Positions 9,080 to 18,176 are shown, counted from the first letter of the stretch. The stretch is DNA of 64,000 bases from Lachnospiraceae bacterium M18-1 (GCA_000403295.2 KE159605.1:1149409-1213408); one strand, 5' to 3'. Translations and numbers: made by a program. The notes: generated from the sequence alone by a model not told the origin.

Positions 9080-10594
9080 ATGAATTTATGCAAAAACAAA
9101 CTAGGATTTTATGAGAATAATTTACTTAGCGAAACAACGCACATCACCACTGTAAAAGAAATTTTGGACAGCTTAATGGCTATAGGTGAAATCTATTCTG
9201 AACAAACTGCACGCACTAAATTAGATTCCTTTAAAAAATGTATGTATTACTGTTCTTTTGCTTCGGGCAATCCTATGTACCTTTTCATGGCTCAAAATAC
9301 ACTTCATGTATCAGATGAGCTTATTTATGTCCATGAACTCATGTATAAATTTTTATGTAAAAAACATCAATTCATGCAATTCGACATTTTTAAAGATATA
9401 TCAAGCAAATATGATCCTACATCATTTTCATGGAAGATCCCTGAAATTTTTATGCCTATTTTGACATCATATATTTTAGCTACTGCGTCTTCTAAAGAAA
9501 AGAGCTCTACAATTACATTTTTTTCTAATATGGATAAATACTTTAATCCTTCTTTAAATACTTGCAATGAATCAACAAAAGAAATCTATGAGGACTGGAT
9601 TAATAATTATCTTGGCAGAGAATATTTCCGCCATTTAGAGAACATCTATAGAACATATTCCAAAACTTCCCAACAGCAAACAATTATCAGTGAATCCTTT
9701 TTTTCATTAACTAAACTGCTCATAGAGGCTCCTGTACCGCCTGATACAATTCCTGCACAAATGTGTTCATTATTAGCACATAATGAAATGAACTTAAAAA
9801 AGCATACTGACTTTGACTCTTTATATCCTCATGATGAACCTTTGGAAATGGAATTTGAAAGCAAATTGATTGAATCTATCATTAGCACAATGCTGCAGAT
9901 TCCTAATGAATTACTTTCCTTTTTAGAAACTTCTTTGGACAACAATTCAATATATAAAATTGCTGTAAATAACTTTGATTTATTCAAAGAGAATTTTGAT
10001 TCTTATATAAAAGATATAAATTTTCAATTCAAAAAATCAATAGAAGAAACTGTTACGAGCTATTTTGACATAAAAAATGACCCTGATATTATTCTGGCTA
10101 TTGAGGAAAAACATTTGATATTTAATGAATCCAATTTCAATAAACGCATAGAGTTTCTGAATACTGCTATTTCAAATTATGAGGATGAACTTATGAAAAA
10201 GATTACTTCTTTTATATCAAAAGTAGAACGGGCTTCTGACACTAAAAAAAGTTCTTCTCTACATTTGAGTACGGACTATTTCAAAGATTTTAAAGCTGAT
10301 ATTAACTATAGGAAAACATTATTCGAAAAGAAGCTTAATAATTTTAATAAACTACCTCCCTTTTTATTTATACATAAAGATGGTTATATAAAAGAAAATT
10401 TAAGCTATCCTCTGTACTTTTTTTATGAAAATGATATATTAAGACTTACATGTGAATTAACCCATAATTACTATTATTTATCGAAAGAACATATTCTAAA
10501 TCATTTTAAAAATAGAGGGTTAGTATTTCCTGTACTTAGATCTAATCTTATTTTGTTTTTACTAAATTTTGATCAGATGATTGAAGGTTTATAA
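9080..10594 (+). CDS. Orphan 504-residue protein of unknown function
   Basis: One of few plus-strand genes in the left part of the window. AGGAGG precedes the ATG at 9080 by about 6 nt. The protein is rich in Asn, Ser, Phe and Lys, has no signal peptide or membrane helix, and contains long charged helical stretches (about residues 310-410). I do not recognise a domain. Its coding sequence is more AT-rich than its neighbours, which suggests separate acquisition. It is divergent from the HerA-like operon and ends at a strong terminator, so it forms its own transcript. Confidence 0.75.
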   Translation: MNLCKNKLGFYENNLLSETTHITTVKEILDSLMAIGEIYSEQTARTKLDSFKKCMYYCSFASGNPMYLFMAQNTLHVSDELIYVHELMYKFLCKKHQFMQFDIFKDISSKYDPTSFSWKIPEIFMPILTSYILATASSKEKSSTITFFSNMDKYFNPSLNTCNESTKEIYEDWINNYLGREYFRHLENIYRTYSKTSQQQTIISESFFSLTKLLIEAPVPPDTIPAQMCSLLAHNEMNLKKHTDFDSLYPHDEPLEMEFESKLIESIISTMLQIPNELLSFLETSLDNNSIYKIAVNNFDLFKENFDSYIKDINFQFKKSIEETVTSYFDIKNDPDIILAIEEKHLIFNESNFNKRIEFLNTAISNYEDELMKKITSFISKVERASDTKKSSSLHLSTDYFKDFKADINYRKTLFEKKLNNFNKLPPFLFIHKDGYIKENLSYPLYFFYENDILRLTCELTHNYYYLSKEHILNHFKNRGLVFPVLRSNLILFLLNFDQMIEGL

Positions 10595-10642
10595 TTCCAG
10601 CAACACCCTTTCCAAAGTTTTTTAATCACCTGTTACAAAAAG

Positions 10643-10682
10643 AATAGCTGTAAACCTTGAACTTACAGGGCTTACAGCTATT
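10643..10682. terminator. Bidirectional terminator between convergent genes
   Basis: AATAGCTGTAA (10643-10653) pairs with TTACAGCTATT (10672-10682). T residues follow on the plus side and A residues precede it, so it can serve both the plus-strand orphan and the minus-strand ATPase gene. Confidence 0.75.
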
Positions 10683-10751
10683 TTCGATTATTCAGTATAG
10701 TACAAATACCTTTTTTCTACACAAACCATATTCTGTTTTATGTAGCATTCC

Positions 10752-12101
10752 TCACCCTTCAAATGAAATCCTCCCCATCAGATAAACCGGAACCGTCCTC
10801 TTTTTTCCTTCTATTCCGCCAAAGGTCTCACCTTTCAGCAGATACAGATACTGGATTTTTCCATCCGTCAGCATACGATCTGCTGTTTTTCCTACGGCAC
10901 GTCCAGCCTTCACTTCAATCCCATAATTCTGGTAATCTTTCCTGCTGTTTACAAAGAAATCCAGTTCTCCATCTTTATATAAAGCATACATTGGAGCCAA
11001 CCCTGCTATTTCCTGATTATCTGCTTTTTTCTTCAAATAGAGATAAACAAAGTTTTCATTTATTATCCCTGAAATCGTGTCTGGCTGTGTCCCTGCTATG
11101 TCAAGGAAATATCCGGCAACTCCCAAATCACGAAAATAAAATCTGCTGTTTGGTGTGACATCCAGCACATTCCCTTCATTCACCTGACCGCAATATCCAA
11201 TCACATTGGAACGGTAAAACCATGCGATTGCCTGATTGATGCTCTTTTTTGTGACCCGGTTGCTGTCGTCCCGAAAGACAATAGCAGACAGCTCCCGGAT
11301 CAGGTTTGGCGAGCCCTTCTTTTCTCGTATCATGGTCTGTGCAATTGCCGTAAGGAGCTGCTCTAAAAGGTTCATTTCCAAAATATCATCAAAATACCGT
11401 TCGGATTCTTCTATAAAAATGCGGATAATATGGATGACTTCTTTTCTGCACGCCTCGACATCCCCTGTTTCAAAATATTTTTGCCCAACTGCAGGATAAC
11501 CGCCGATCCTGCAGTATATGTCGTACATTTCTTTCAGGCTGTGATAATCCTCATGGCTGCTGTTTCCGAATAAATCTATCTTCTCATATAGCTCCCTCTT
11601 TCCTGAGGCTTCTAAAAATTCTTCATAAGACATGGTATCAAGAATCATTGTCTCGATATCTCCGGCCGGAAGGAAGTATTCTTTTTGCATTGTCTTTCCA
11701 AGATAACTGCCTGTAACAATGAAATGCGCCTGAAATTCTCTTGCAAACTGTCGGATAAGCGAATATATCCTTGCAGACTCTTGTATTTCATCAATTAGAA
11801 CTACAGTATCTTCTTTGTCCTGGAATCTACAGTCAAATAGCGAAAATGCTTTGTGGATCGGCTGCTTAACCCGCTCTTCTCCAGGCTTCCATCTGGAAGC
11901 CTGGTCCAGACAGGCTATAAACTCCTGTCCGGAAGTCTGCATCATATTGATATATATGAATTTTTTGTAATTCTCTTTTGCAAACTTTGTCAGTATATAA
12001 GTCTTGCCTACCTGCCGTGCTCCGCTTACTTCAAGGACTTTTCCAGAATTACTTCCCTTCCACTGTAACAGACTGGCGTAAATATCTCTTTTTAAATCCA
12101 T
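10752..12101 (-). CDS. DUF4143-type AAA ATPase (AAA_14)
   Basis: About 449 residues. The N-terminal ATPase has Walker A GARQVGKT and Walker B VVLIDEIQE, then a sensor strand HFIVTGSYLGK. The C-terminal half ends with a nuclease-like strand pattern, DFFVNSRKDYQNYGIEVKAG, as in DUF4143 proteins related to PD-(D/E)XK folds. Such ATPases are common, poorly understood and often sporadic in anaerobes. The start is uncertain: ATG at 12101 or TTG at 12119; neither has a strong ribosome site. Its upstream end overlaps a relic of a different ATPase gene. Confidence 0.85.
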   Translation of the reverse strand: MDLKRDIYASLLQWKGSNSGKVLEVSGARQVGKTYILTKFAKENYKKFIYINMMQTSGQEFIACLDQASRWKPGEERVKQPIHKAFSLFDCRFQDKEDTVVLIDEIQESARIYSLIRQFAREFQAHFIVTGSYLGKTMQKEYFLPAGDIETMILDTMSYEEFLEASGKRELYEKIDLFGNSSHEDYHSLKEMYDIYCRIGGYPAVGQKYFETGDVEACRKEVIHIIRIFIEESERYFDDILEMNLLEQLLTAIAQTMIREKKGSPNLIRELSAIVFRDDSNRVTKKSINQAIAWFYRSNVIGYCGQVNEGNVLDVTPNSRFYFRDLGVAGYFLDIAGTQPDTISGIINENFVYLYLKKKADNQEIAGLAPMYALYKDGELDFFVNSRKDYQNYGIEVKAGRAVGKTADRMLTDGKIQYLYLLKGETFGGIEGKKRTVPVYLMGRISFEG

Positions 12102-12178
12102 TTTATATCGCTTTTCCAATCAATCCAAGTAACTAATTGAGCGAAATCCTGATGATCGCTACCTACGGTTCTTGCCAT
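12092..12178 (-). pseudogene. Relic start of an AAA_9/DUF1703-type ATPase gene
   Basis: GGAGGTGT is followed by ATG (12178) and 28 codons beginning MARTVGSDHQDFAQLV, the characteristic opening of clostridial AAA_9/DUF1703 ATPases (usual form MARTVGIG-x-QDFEKL). The frame then hits a stop inside the next ATPase gene. Only the ribosome site and first ~20 codons survive, fused to unrelated DNA. It might still couple translation into the downstream ATPase. Confidence 0.5.
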
Positions 12179-12747
12179 AGACACACCTCCCCAATTTTAA
12201 AATCAAATAATAAATCCATTGTTTTTTGTATTCTATCATCATAATAGTCGGAATACAAGGAAACTGGGTATTTATCATTATATTTTAGCAGCCTTTATCA
12301 GCAGATCAGCATATTCCCATACCCTGAATCTATTCTGATCAGAGTATGGACTATTATTTATGAGTAAGAATAAGTTCTGTTTCTACAAGCATCAGGGCAT
12401 CTTCCGTGGTTCGAATCGAACACAATTTATACTTCGAACCTATTCAACAGAAGGCATAAGTTCTATTTTACCAGTTCCAATCCATCTGTGCTGTTTCTTC
12501 TATATAAGTATAGTTTTTCTGAAAGAAAATCCACGCTCTCCGTTTTCATTGATTTTACAGTCTCTATTTCCTCATAAATCTCTTTAGTGCTTATCTATTC
12601 CCCCACAGGAACCGCCTGCACTTTATCTACGCCTTGGTATTATGTACAAGCCTGCAGCTTACCTGCCAGTTCTACTATTACATCCGTACACGAAAAGCAC
12701 CTCCGCTCTAAATGTGAATTTAGACATTGACAGGATATTTCTTCCGT
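12179..12747. other. Intergenic region with one dispersed motif copy
   Basis: No gene is supported in about 570 bp. A copy of the dispersed near-palindrome lies at 12408-12423, with a partial second half-site a few bases to its right. The rest is AT-rich and unremarkable. Confidence 0.45.
12408..12423 (-). repeat. Dispersed motif GTGTTCKWTTCGAACC, copy 1
   Basis: Reads GTGTTCGATTCGAACC on the minus strand, a full match to the consensus. Further copies (plus-strand coordinates) lie at 14242-14256, 14418-14433, 18177-18192, 25971-25986, 28593-28610, 30676-30691, 32632-32646 (weak), 33443-33457, 35149-35165, 37007-37024, 37739-37754 and 38403-38420. Confidence 0.65.
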
Positions 12748-13653
12748 CTATTCCGGAATTAATTCTACGGCCCCTGTACTTCTCCTGAAATAGTACACTT
12801 CATCTGACAGCCATTCCTCCTCATTCACAATCTCTTCATTGGTCTCCCGAACAATCCTGCGAAGCTCCGCTGTATTTTCATCTTCTTTGGCCGGAAGTAA
12901 GATCACCTCATGGACTGATGATGGCAGTATAAACAGATCACTCCCATGTGCTTCGGCAAACCTGTTCAGCAGATCGGTACGGAGCATTGCTGCAGCTCCT
13001 TTTATTCTGCTTCGATTGGTAAATACATATGCCCATCCATGAAATTCATCCTTTTGTTCTACATCTATGTGTTCTTCTGTCATATCTTTGAGCACCTGAT
13101 GCAGCCCTATGATCTCAAACTCTTCCTTCTGCAGATTAACAAGTGCCGCTTCATACAATTCTTCTTCGGTGATATTCCAGCGCTCCATCATCTCGTTTGT
13201 TACCGTATGGACTACATCTCCAGATTTACATTCCCACATCTTAATCCGGTAAATGACTGCCAAATCCAGAAATGCTTTATAAGGGATCTCCTCCAGCAGC
13301 TCCTGGTTCCAGGACTCCTTGATCAGTTCTACGACAATTCGTCCTTTTGCGCTTTCCCAGGATTCCATCAACTGATCTTCATCAATTCTTTTCACATTCT
13401 TCAAAATAGAAACAGCCATGTCTACACACCAATCCATTCCGTATTCCTGATACTTCTGATACAATTCTTCCAGCCGGATTGATGGAAACAGATTATAGTC
13501 TCGGCTTTTATATGTTAAATTCTCACTTTTTATCTGGTTATTCTTTATGATCTGGACTATTTCGACTTTCATATCATCGTCCGACTTCTCCTGGACCAGA
13601 TTTTTCAGGGATTCTTTAAATTCTGTATACTCCATTTTTTTCGTATTCTCCAT
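12748..13653 (-). CDS. DUF5688 family protein
   Basis: 301 residues without membrane segments. The C-terminal half (AAAMLRTDLLNRFAEAHGSDLFILPSSVHEVILLP) matches the conserved core of DUF5688, a cytosolic family confined largely to Lachnospiraceae plasmids and integrative elements; its function is unknown. A second, divergent member is encoded at 48143-49150 in element B. It follows the small DUF6809-like gene by 14 nt, so the two are probably co-transcribed. Confidence 0.8.
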   Translation of the reverse strand: MENTKKMEYTEFKESLKNLVQEKSDDDMKVEIVQIIKNNQIKSENLTYKSRDYNLFPSIRLEELYQKYQEYGMDWCVDMAVSILKNVKRIDEDQLMESWESAKGRIVVELIKESWNQELLEEIPYKAFLDLAVIYRIKMWECKSGDVVHTVTNEMMERWNITEEELYEAALVNLQKEEFEIIGLHQVLKDMTEEHIDVEQKDEFHGWAYVFTNRSRIKGAAAMLRTDLLNRFAEAHGSDLFILPSSVHEVILLPAKEDENTAELRRIVRETNEEIVNEEEWLSDEVYYFRRSTGAVELIPE

Positions 13654-13667
13654 TCATTGATCCTCTC

Positions 13668-14033
13668 TTAATCTGCAAAAAGTTCCATTATAAGATGTAC
13701 CGCATCTTTAAATCCAAGACTGTATGCAATCCTGCCATACTGGGAATCGTGATAATTGCATATAGACAATGCCTCGTCTACTGCGTCCAACTGTTTCTGA
13801 TCCAGTCCCATCCGGTTTATTTTTCTTAGAACTTCTTCTATTTTTCTTTCTGATTTCTGGTAGATCTCATCCTTCTTTAAACAATCTTCCAGCGCATGGT
13901 GTGACCTTGTTTTAAAAAGAATATCTAACATTGACTTTGTTCCTGATCTACTGCAGAAGGATTTCTTATGTACTTTATATTTTTTTAGAAGTGGACACTG
14001 CACATCCATATTCGTTTTTTTCTTCCTATCCAT
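13668..14033 (-). CDS. DUF6809-like small protein
   Basis: 121 residues. The second half, with LEDCLKKDEIYQKSERKIEEVLRKI and YGRIAYSLGFKDAVHLIMEL, resembles the C-terminal half of the protein at 45652-46356 and the 89-residue protein at 27874-28143: a helical pair ending in a G-F/L-x-D/Y-A motif. This pattern fits DUF6809, a small helical family of mobile elements. GAGGAATCT precedes the ATG. Function is unknown. Confidence 0.6.
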   Translation of the reverse strand: MDRKKKTNMDVQCPLLKKYKVHKKSFCSRSGTKSMLDILFKTRSHHALEDCLKKDEIYQKSERKIEEVLRKINRMGLDQKQLDAVDEALSICNYHDSQYGRIAYSLGFKDAVHLIMELFAD

Positions 14034-14440
14034 AGATTCCTCACTATCTTTTTTTCTAAATCTTCATCTTTCCATTCAATAAGGGATTGTTAGAAAATGA
14101 CTGTATACCTACAATAAATTGCTGTAATCCACCTGAGCACACAACCATATATTGCGGACAAACATCTTTTTCCGGCTCCCCAAATGCATTCTATTGTTGT
14201 TCAAAATACTGTGTTCTTTGTATGAAGCATCAATTCCTATGGTGTTCGTTTCTAACATAAATAACGCCTTATTTTTTTATAGAAGGAACTGCCATAAAAT
14301 CACGTTCATATTCTGACTTTCTGAATCCTTTTACAGCAGTTCCTGAGTGGTTTTCCTTTTCATCCAAAGATCTCTGTGAGCGTTCATATAAGTTTCTATT
14401 CCAATGGTATTTCCATTGTGTTCGTTTCGAACCACTTACT
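14034..14440. repeat. Intergenic region with two copies of the dispersed motif
   Basis: No gene is supported in about 400 bp. Motif copies lie at 14242-14256 (GTGTTCGTTTCTAAC) and 14418-14433 (GTGTTCGTTTCGAACC), the second only 7 bp from the end of the annealing-protein gene. A 60-codon minus-strand frame here has no ribosome site and low-quality composition. Confidence 0.5.
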
Positions 14441-15523
14441 TTATGCGGCATCTTTTGTCTTTTTCAGCCCGTTCATCGCCCTTGTATAAATATCCTCTGT
14501 CATCTGCTCCACACCTGTCAGGTGGTATCTGGATAATACTGCCTCCATAGAAATCCCTGTTCGTTTCAGTTCTTTTTCAAGCAGCATGAACTGTTTGTCT
14601 GAGGCTGGCTTCTCCTGCGTTTTGGGGCTTTCTTCCGGTTTTTCTCTCTTTGCTTCTGTTTTCCTCTTCTGATCCTCCTGTGTCTGATTCTGTTCCTCTG
14701 ATTTCTGGCTATTTTTCTCCGGTTTTCGATTTTGGCTTTCTGATTTCTGTCCTTGTTTTCGCTCAGGCTTCTGTTTCAGTTCAAATACCTTCTGCCCGTT
14801 TTGGTTAATAATTACAAGAGCAGATATTTCCCTCTGCAGATTGTAGCCTATGGAATGCACAAAGAACTTATTAGAAGTAGTGTAACGGTCGCCTTGTCTC
14901 TGGATATTTACTTTTGTTGCCGGAACCCATATAAACGGCGCTGTATAAAGTTCCCTTCCAAGCCCCCAATTAAAGCAGGCCCGCTTAAAGGAGTCGGATG
15001 CCTGACCCTTCTCTTTTTCGGAATAGCTGGTCGTGCCTACATCCTGTTTCGCAATCCATTGTCCTTTTTCTTCGTCCCAAATTTCGACGGTACAGTATAG
15101 GTTGCCATCAATACACTGGTGAGTCCGTTTCCATCCGAATGGCGTAAATGTCTCGTCCAAAATCCGCTGGTCTACACGGGCATCCTTGAAAAGAAACAGA
15201 CTCAGCCCTTTTTCATTGATCGTTGATACCCGGCACTCAATCTCATCTGCTCTCAGCAGCCGAATAACTCTTTTATCACGGTCTGAATTGATCATGGCAT
15301 CCGGTTCCGGTATCTGCTTCTCTGGCTCCGGTGTCTGTACCTGCTTCTCTGACTCCGGTATCTGCATCTTCTTTTCTGGCTCCAGTGTCTGTACCTGTTT
15401 CTCTGGCTCTGGTACTTGTATCTGCTTCTCCGGTTCTGTTGTCTGCACCTGTTTCTCCGGCTGTTCTTCTTTGATTGCTCCGGCTTTCTTTGCCAATTCT
15501 TCTTTTATATTCTGCTTTGCCAA
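14441..15523 (-). CDS. Rad52-like single-strand annealing protein
   Basis: About 360 residues. The central domain (about 90-230) carries TFTPFGWKRTHQCIDGN, VGTTSYSEKEKGQASDSFKRAC and NWGLGRELYTAPFIWV, the signature of phage/plasmid Rad52/22-type annealing proteins. Before it lies a tandem, imperfect Pro-Glu-Lys-Gln repeat of about 10 residues (roughly residues 20-75); after it a long charged Glu/Lys/Gln linker and a short C-terminal helical domain. I chose TTG at 15523, preceded by AAGGAG, over the farther TTG at 15559. It pairs with the exonuclease just upstream, like Bet/Exo in lambda, for element recombination or repair. Confidence 0.82.
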   Translation of the reverse strand: MAKQNIKEELAKKAGAIKEEQPEKQVQTTEPEKQIQVPEPEKQVQTLEPEKKMQIPESEKQVQTPEPEKQIPEPDAMINSDRDKRVIRLLRADEIECRVSTINEKGLSLFLFKDARVDQRILDETFTPFGWKRTHQCIDGNLYCTVEIWDEEKGQWIAKQDVGTTSYSEKEKGQASDSFKRACFNWGLGRELYTAPFIWVPATKVNIQRQGDRYTTSNKFFVHSIGYNLQREISALVIINQNGQKVFELKQKPERKQGQKSESQNRKPEKNSQKSEEQNQTQEDQKRKTEAKREKPEESPKTQEKPASDKQFMLLEKELKRTGISMEAVLSRYHLTGVEQMTEDIYTRAMNGLKKTKDAA

Positions 15524-15588
15524 CTTTATTTCTCCTTCAACAAAATTTTGATCGCCCAATATAAAAGCCTTTCTCTCCAGCTCATTTT

Positions 15589-16515
15589 TTACGCCGCTTT
15601 TACCGTAAGTCGCCTGCTCCGGATCACCTTCTGGTACTGTGCGTAAATCTCCGGCTGTTCTTCTTTCAGGCGTGATTCATCGACCCGGTTGCTGGAAACA
15701 GATTTCCAGGAGACTCTGTACTGTTCATTTTCAGCCAGCTCGGCTTCTCCGAGATAGAGCTTCAATTCCTGCTCGATCTTCTTTTTCTCACTCTCCATCC
15801 GTTCCATGTCCTCTTTCAATTCCTGGCGGCGTCTTAATTTATCATCAAATCCTTTGAGCGGCAGGATCTTTGCCACGGAATTTTTATAATATTCTGCGAT
15901 CACACTATCCGCAAGTTTGGAGCCATCCGGCTCAGGAAGGATTCTCTTCTGCACATGGTTCTCCCAAAAATCCTGTTCGATTCGAACCAGGTCAGCCAGC
16001 ATGGATTCATCCCGTTCCAGTTTATAATACTTAAATTCCCGGCCGTAAATGAGCACGGCGATATACCATGCATCTGCATTGCAGACCGTCATGTAATGGT
16101 AGCACTGTATCTGATAGGAGAGCGGGATCTTCCCATCTTTCCAATGCTCTGCCATAAAGGGGCTTGCAGTCTTGCATTCCAGTCCTGCATTTTCTCCGAC
16201 TACCATCCGATCTACGTCTGCCAACATGAATGGGTAGGATTCATGGTAGAACATGGCGTTTGCCCTGCGCACCTTTTTTCCGGTGGCTTCCGTAAATCTT
16301 CTTGCAACATAATCCTCAAATTCCCGGCCCTGACGCATAGCTTCATTGTCGATCTCTTCAATCGTGTCTGAGGTCTTGTCGCTGTATACCTGCATTGCAG
16401 TGCGGTAGGGATTTAAGCCGCATACCGCTCCGGCATCACTCCCTCCGATCCCTTTCTTGCGATATTTCAGCCATTCTTTTTTATCCAGATTTAGTGTCGA
16501 TACTAATTTTTTCAT
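15589..16515 (-). CDS. YqaJ-type viral recombinase exonuclease
   Basis: 308 residues. The N-terminal YqaJ nuclease domain shows GIGGSDAGAVCGLNPY, an acidic site in FMLADVDRMV, the E-x-K motif GLECKTAS and a following QIQCYHYM, equal to the lambda exonuclease catalytic order. The C-terminal 80 residues are coiled-coil, ending in VSWKSVSSNRVD. It degrades one strand of duplex ends to expose DNA for the Rad52-like partner downstream. AGGATGG lies upstream of the ATG. Confidence 0.9.
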   Translation of the reverse strand: MKKLVSTLNLDKKEWLKYRKKGIGGSDAGAVCGLNPYRTAMQVYSDKTSDTIEEIDNEAMRQGREFEDYVARRFTEATGKKVRRANAMFYHESYPFMLADVDRMVVGENAGLECKTASPFMAEHWKDGKIPLSYQIQCYHYMTVCNADAWYIAVLIYGREFKYYKLERDESMLADLVRIEQDFWENHVQKRILPEPDGSKLADSVIAEYYKNSVAKILPLKGFDDKLRRRQELKEDMERMESEKKKIEQELKLYLGEAELAENEQYRVSWKSVSSNRVDESRLKEEQPEIYAQYQKVIRSRRLTVKAA

Positions 16516-16552
16516 GCCGTCTTATCCATCCTTTCTATCCTGTAGTTATTTT

Positions 16553-16933
16553 TCATGCGATTTCATCCATCCTTTCCTCGCTGTAGTAATGTTTCAGGGA
16601 TTTCAGTTCTTTATCAATATTTTTTAGTGCTTCCAGCTCCCGATCCATACAGTCCTGTATATCCTCCACATGGGAATCCTCATATTCCAGCCACCTTTCG
16701 TACAGAAAATGGAGAAGCTCCGGGACCGTGATTGCAATGATAAGCACTTCCTCCTTCATCGTTCGGCACCGTTCTATGAGCAGTTCATACAGATTGATCA
16801 TGCTGTCGATCTGGTAGGCAGCCTGATAAATTTCCTTCCTTTCTTTTTGAAGCATGTCATACTGAAAGGCGCTTAATTCTGCGCTGATCTTTAAACAAAA
16901 AATCTTTTCTAATTCCTGATGTTCCAGTCTCAT
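16553..16933 (-). CDS. Small helical protein (possibly DUF3848-like)
   Basis: About 126 residues, all-helical and acidic, with no membrane segment. The pattern (EIYQAAYQIDSMINLYELL..., LLHFLYERWLEYEDSHVEDI) is reminiscent of DUF3848, found in clostridial plasmids, but I am not sure. The ATG at 16933 follows the stop of the DUF932 gene by 8 nt with TAGGTGAT as a ribosome site, so it is co-transcribed with DUF932 and the exonuclease. Confidence 0.6.
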   Translation of the reverse strand: MRLEHQELEKIFCLKISAELSAFQYDMLQKERKEIYQAAYQIDSMINLYELLIERCRTMKEEVLIIAITVPELLHFLYERWLEYEDSHVEDIQDCMDRELEALKNIDKELKSLKHYYSEERMDEIA

Positions 16934-16941
16934 CTTATCAC

Positions 16942-17874
16942 CTACGCCGCACATACCATCTGATATGCCTTGTCGATCAGCGGATTTCCTTCCACTGTCT
17001 TTGCAAACATGTTTTCCTTGTAATTTGCTGTTTTACGAAGGGGCTCTGCATGGGTGGCAAAATCAGAGACTGCATTTACGAAGCGGTACGCATTCTTTCC
17101 TACATGCTGCAGATCCGGAGCGTCATAATAGCGTCTCTTCATATCCTCTCTCAGCTTTCGGATGTTCCTGGTCTGCTGCGGTGTGGAATTGTCTTCCAGC
17201 GGAAGAAGGATTTCAATGTATTCCGTCACCTGTCTGTCGGAGAGTTTCTTCATACGGAGGTTTTCAAACTCCTGACCTAATTCCTGCATATAATTTTCTG
17301 CTCTGAGCAGCGTGTCTCTGGCTTCCTGCATTTTTTCATGGATATCCCCGGTGTGGATCATGGACCAGCAGCGGTTCGCTTTTGACAATGCCAGGTTCAG
17401 AGTGTTCTGGCATACTACACGAATCGGAGTCAGAGCGACCTTGATCGCACCGGAGCCGTCATGGGTGTTGGAAAATAACAGGTAGGGGCTGATCTGTTCG
17501 CCGGAAATAATGTACTCGTGGGGCATATGTGCCAGTAACCAGACTTTTTTTCCTCCTTGAAGGCTTCCTGCTGTCTCATACCGGACGCCTTCCCCTAATA
17601 ATTCATCTGTAAAGGCAAATGCCTCATTGTTCTGGATCACTTTATAACGGCTGGTCACTACGCCAAGGGGCTTTCTGTCTGAATCACGGATGTTGACCTT
17701 GTAGCCTTCGATCGGTTCATTCGTGGCTGTAAAGATCGGTTCCTGGAGCACCTGCCAGTTTAAGCCTGCCAGGATCAGTGCGTCATTGGATGTGGGCGCT
17801 TCCTTTACCTTTGTTCCTAAACCATGCCATGGTGCTTCTCTTACATAAAACATACTTTCAACATTTGCTGCCAT
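16942..17874 (-). CDS. DUF932 domain protein (phage/plasmid-like)
   Basis: 310 residues. It opens with FYVREAPWHGLGTKVKEAPTS and continues with LGVVTSRYKVIQNNEAFAFTDELL, YLLFSNTHDGSGAIKVALTPIRVVCQNTL and a helical C-terminus, all hallmarks of DUF932. The family occurs in phages and plasmids, usually near recombination functions as here, and its activity is not established. It leads the operon DUF932, small helical protein, YqaJ exonuclease, Rad52-like protein. Confidence 0.88.
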   Translation of the reverse strand: MAANVESMFYVREAPWHGLGTKVKEAPTSNDALILAGLNWQVLQEPIFTATNEPIEGYKVNIRDSDRKPLGVVTSRYKVIQNNEAFAFTDELLGEGVRYETAGSLQGGKKVWLLAHMPHEYIISGEQISPYLLFSNTHDGSGAIKVALTPIRVVCQNTLNLALSKANRCWSMIHTGDIHEKMQEARDTLLRAENYMQELGQEFENLRMKKLSDRQVTEYIEILLPLEDNSTPQQTRNIRKLREDMKRRYYDAPDLQHVGKNAYRFVNAVSDFATHAEPLRKTANYKENMFAKTVEGNPLIDKAYQMVCAA

Positions 17875-17948
17875 AATAAAATCCTCTCTTTCTTTTGTTT
17901 TTTTAACTGCATTAAGTAGTTACAGATACATGAGATAAATGGAGCTGC

Positions 17949-18020
17949 CTAATCTTCATCTAAGATTTCTTCGAGTACGACAGCAGCAGCAGCTATCAGT
18001 GCTTTTAAGATTGTTCCCAT
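17949..18020 (-). CDS. 23-residue hydrophobic peptide
   Basis: A very short frame begins at ATG 18020, preceded by a strong GAAGGAGGGATTTC ribosome site. It encodes MGTILKALIAAAAVVLEE followed by an acidic tail. The peptide could form one short membrane helix or amphipathic helix. It lies just upstream of DUF932 and after a terminator, so it may be a leader peptide, a small toxin or simply the first gene of that operon. No family is recognised. Confidence 0.45.
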   Translation of the reverse strand: MGTILKALIAAAAVVLEEILDED

Positions 18021-18044
18021 GAAATCCCTCCTTCTTCTGTACAT

Positions 18045-18080
18045 AGAAAAGGACAGAACCCGGTTGTTGGATTCTGTCCT
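18045..18080 (-). terminator. Intrinsic terminator downstream of YARHG gene
   Basis: AGGACAGAA (18050-18058) pairs with TTCTGTCCT (18072-18080). Reading leftward the stem is followed by TTTTC. It lies about 135 bp after the YARHG gene and before the 23-residue peptide. Confidence 0.6.
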
Positions 18081-18176
18081 GTGTGTAATATGAAGATTAT
18101 AAGTATCACTATTATAATATATAATTGTAATCCTGTATTTTTTCAGAGTGTCGGAATAAGAGATTCCATGAAGGGA

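Noticed and set aside
14269..14451. 60-codon minus-strand frame after the annealing-protein gene
   Set aside because: No ribosome site, odd composition, and it runs over a dispersed-motif copy.
15186..15551. Plus-strand cysteine/serine-repeat frame opposite the annealing protein
   Set aside because: It is the mirror of the Pro-Glu-Lys-Gln repeats of the real gene.
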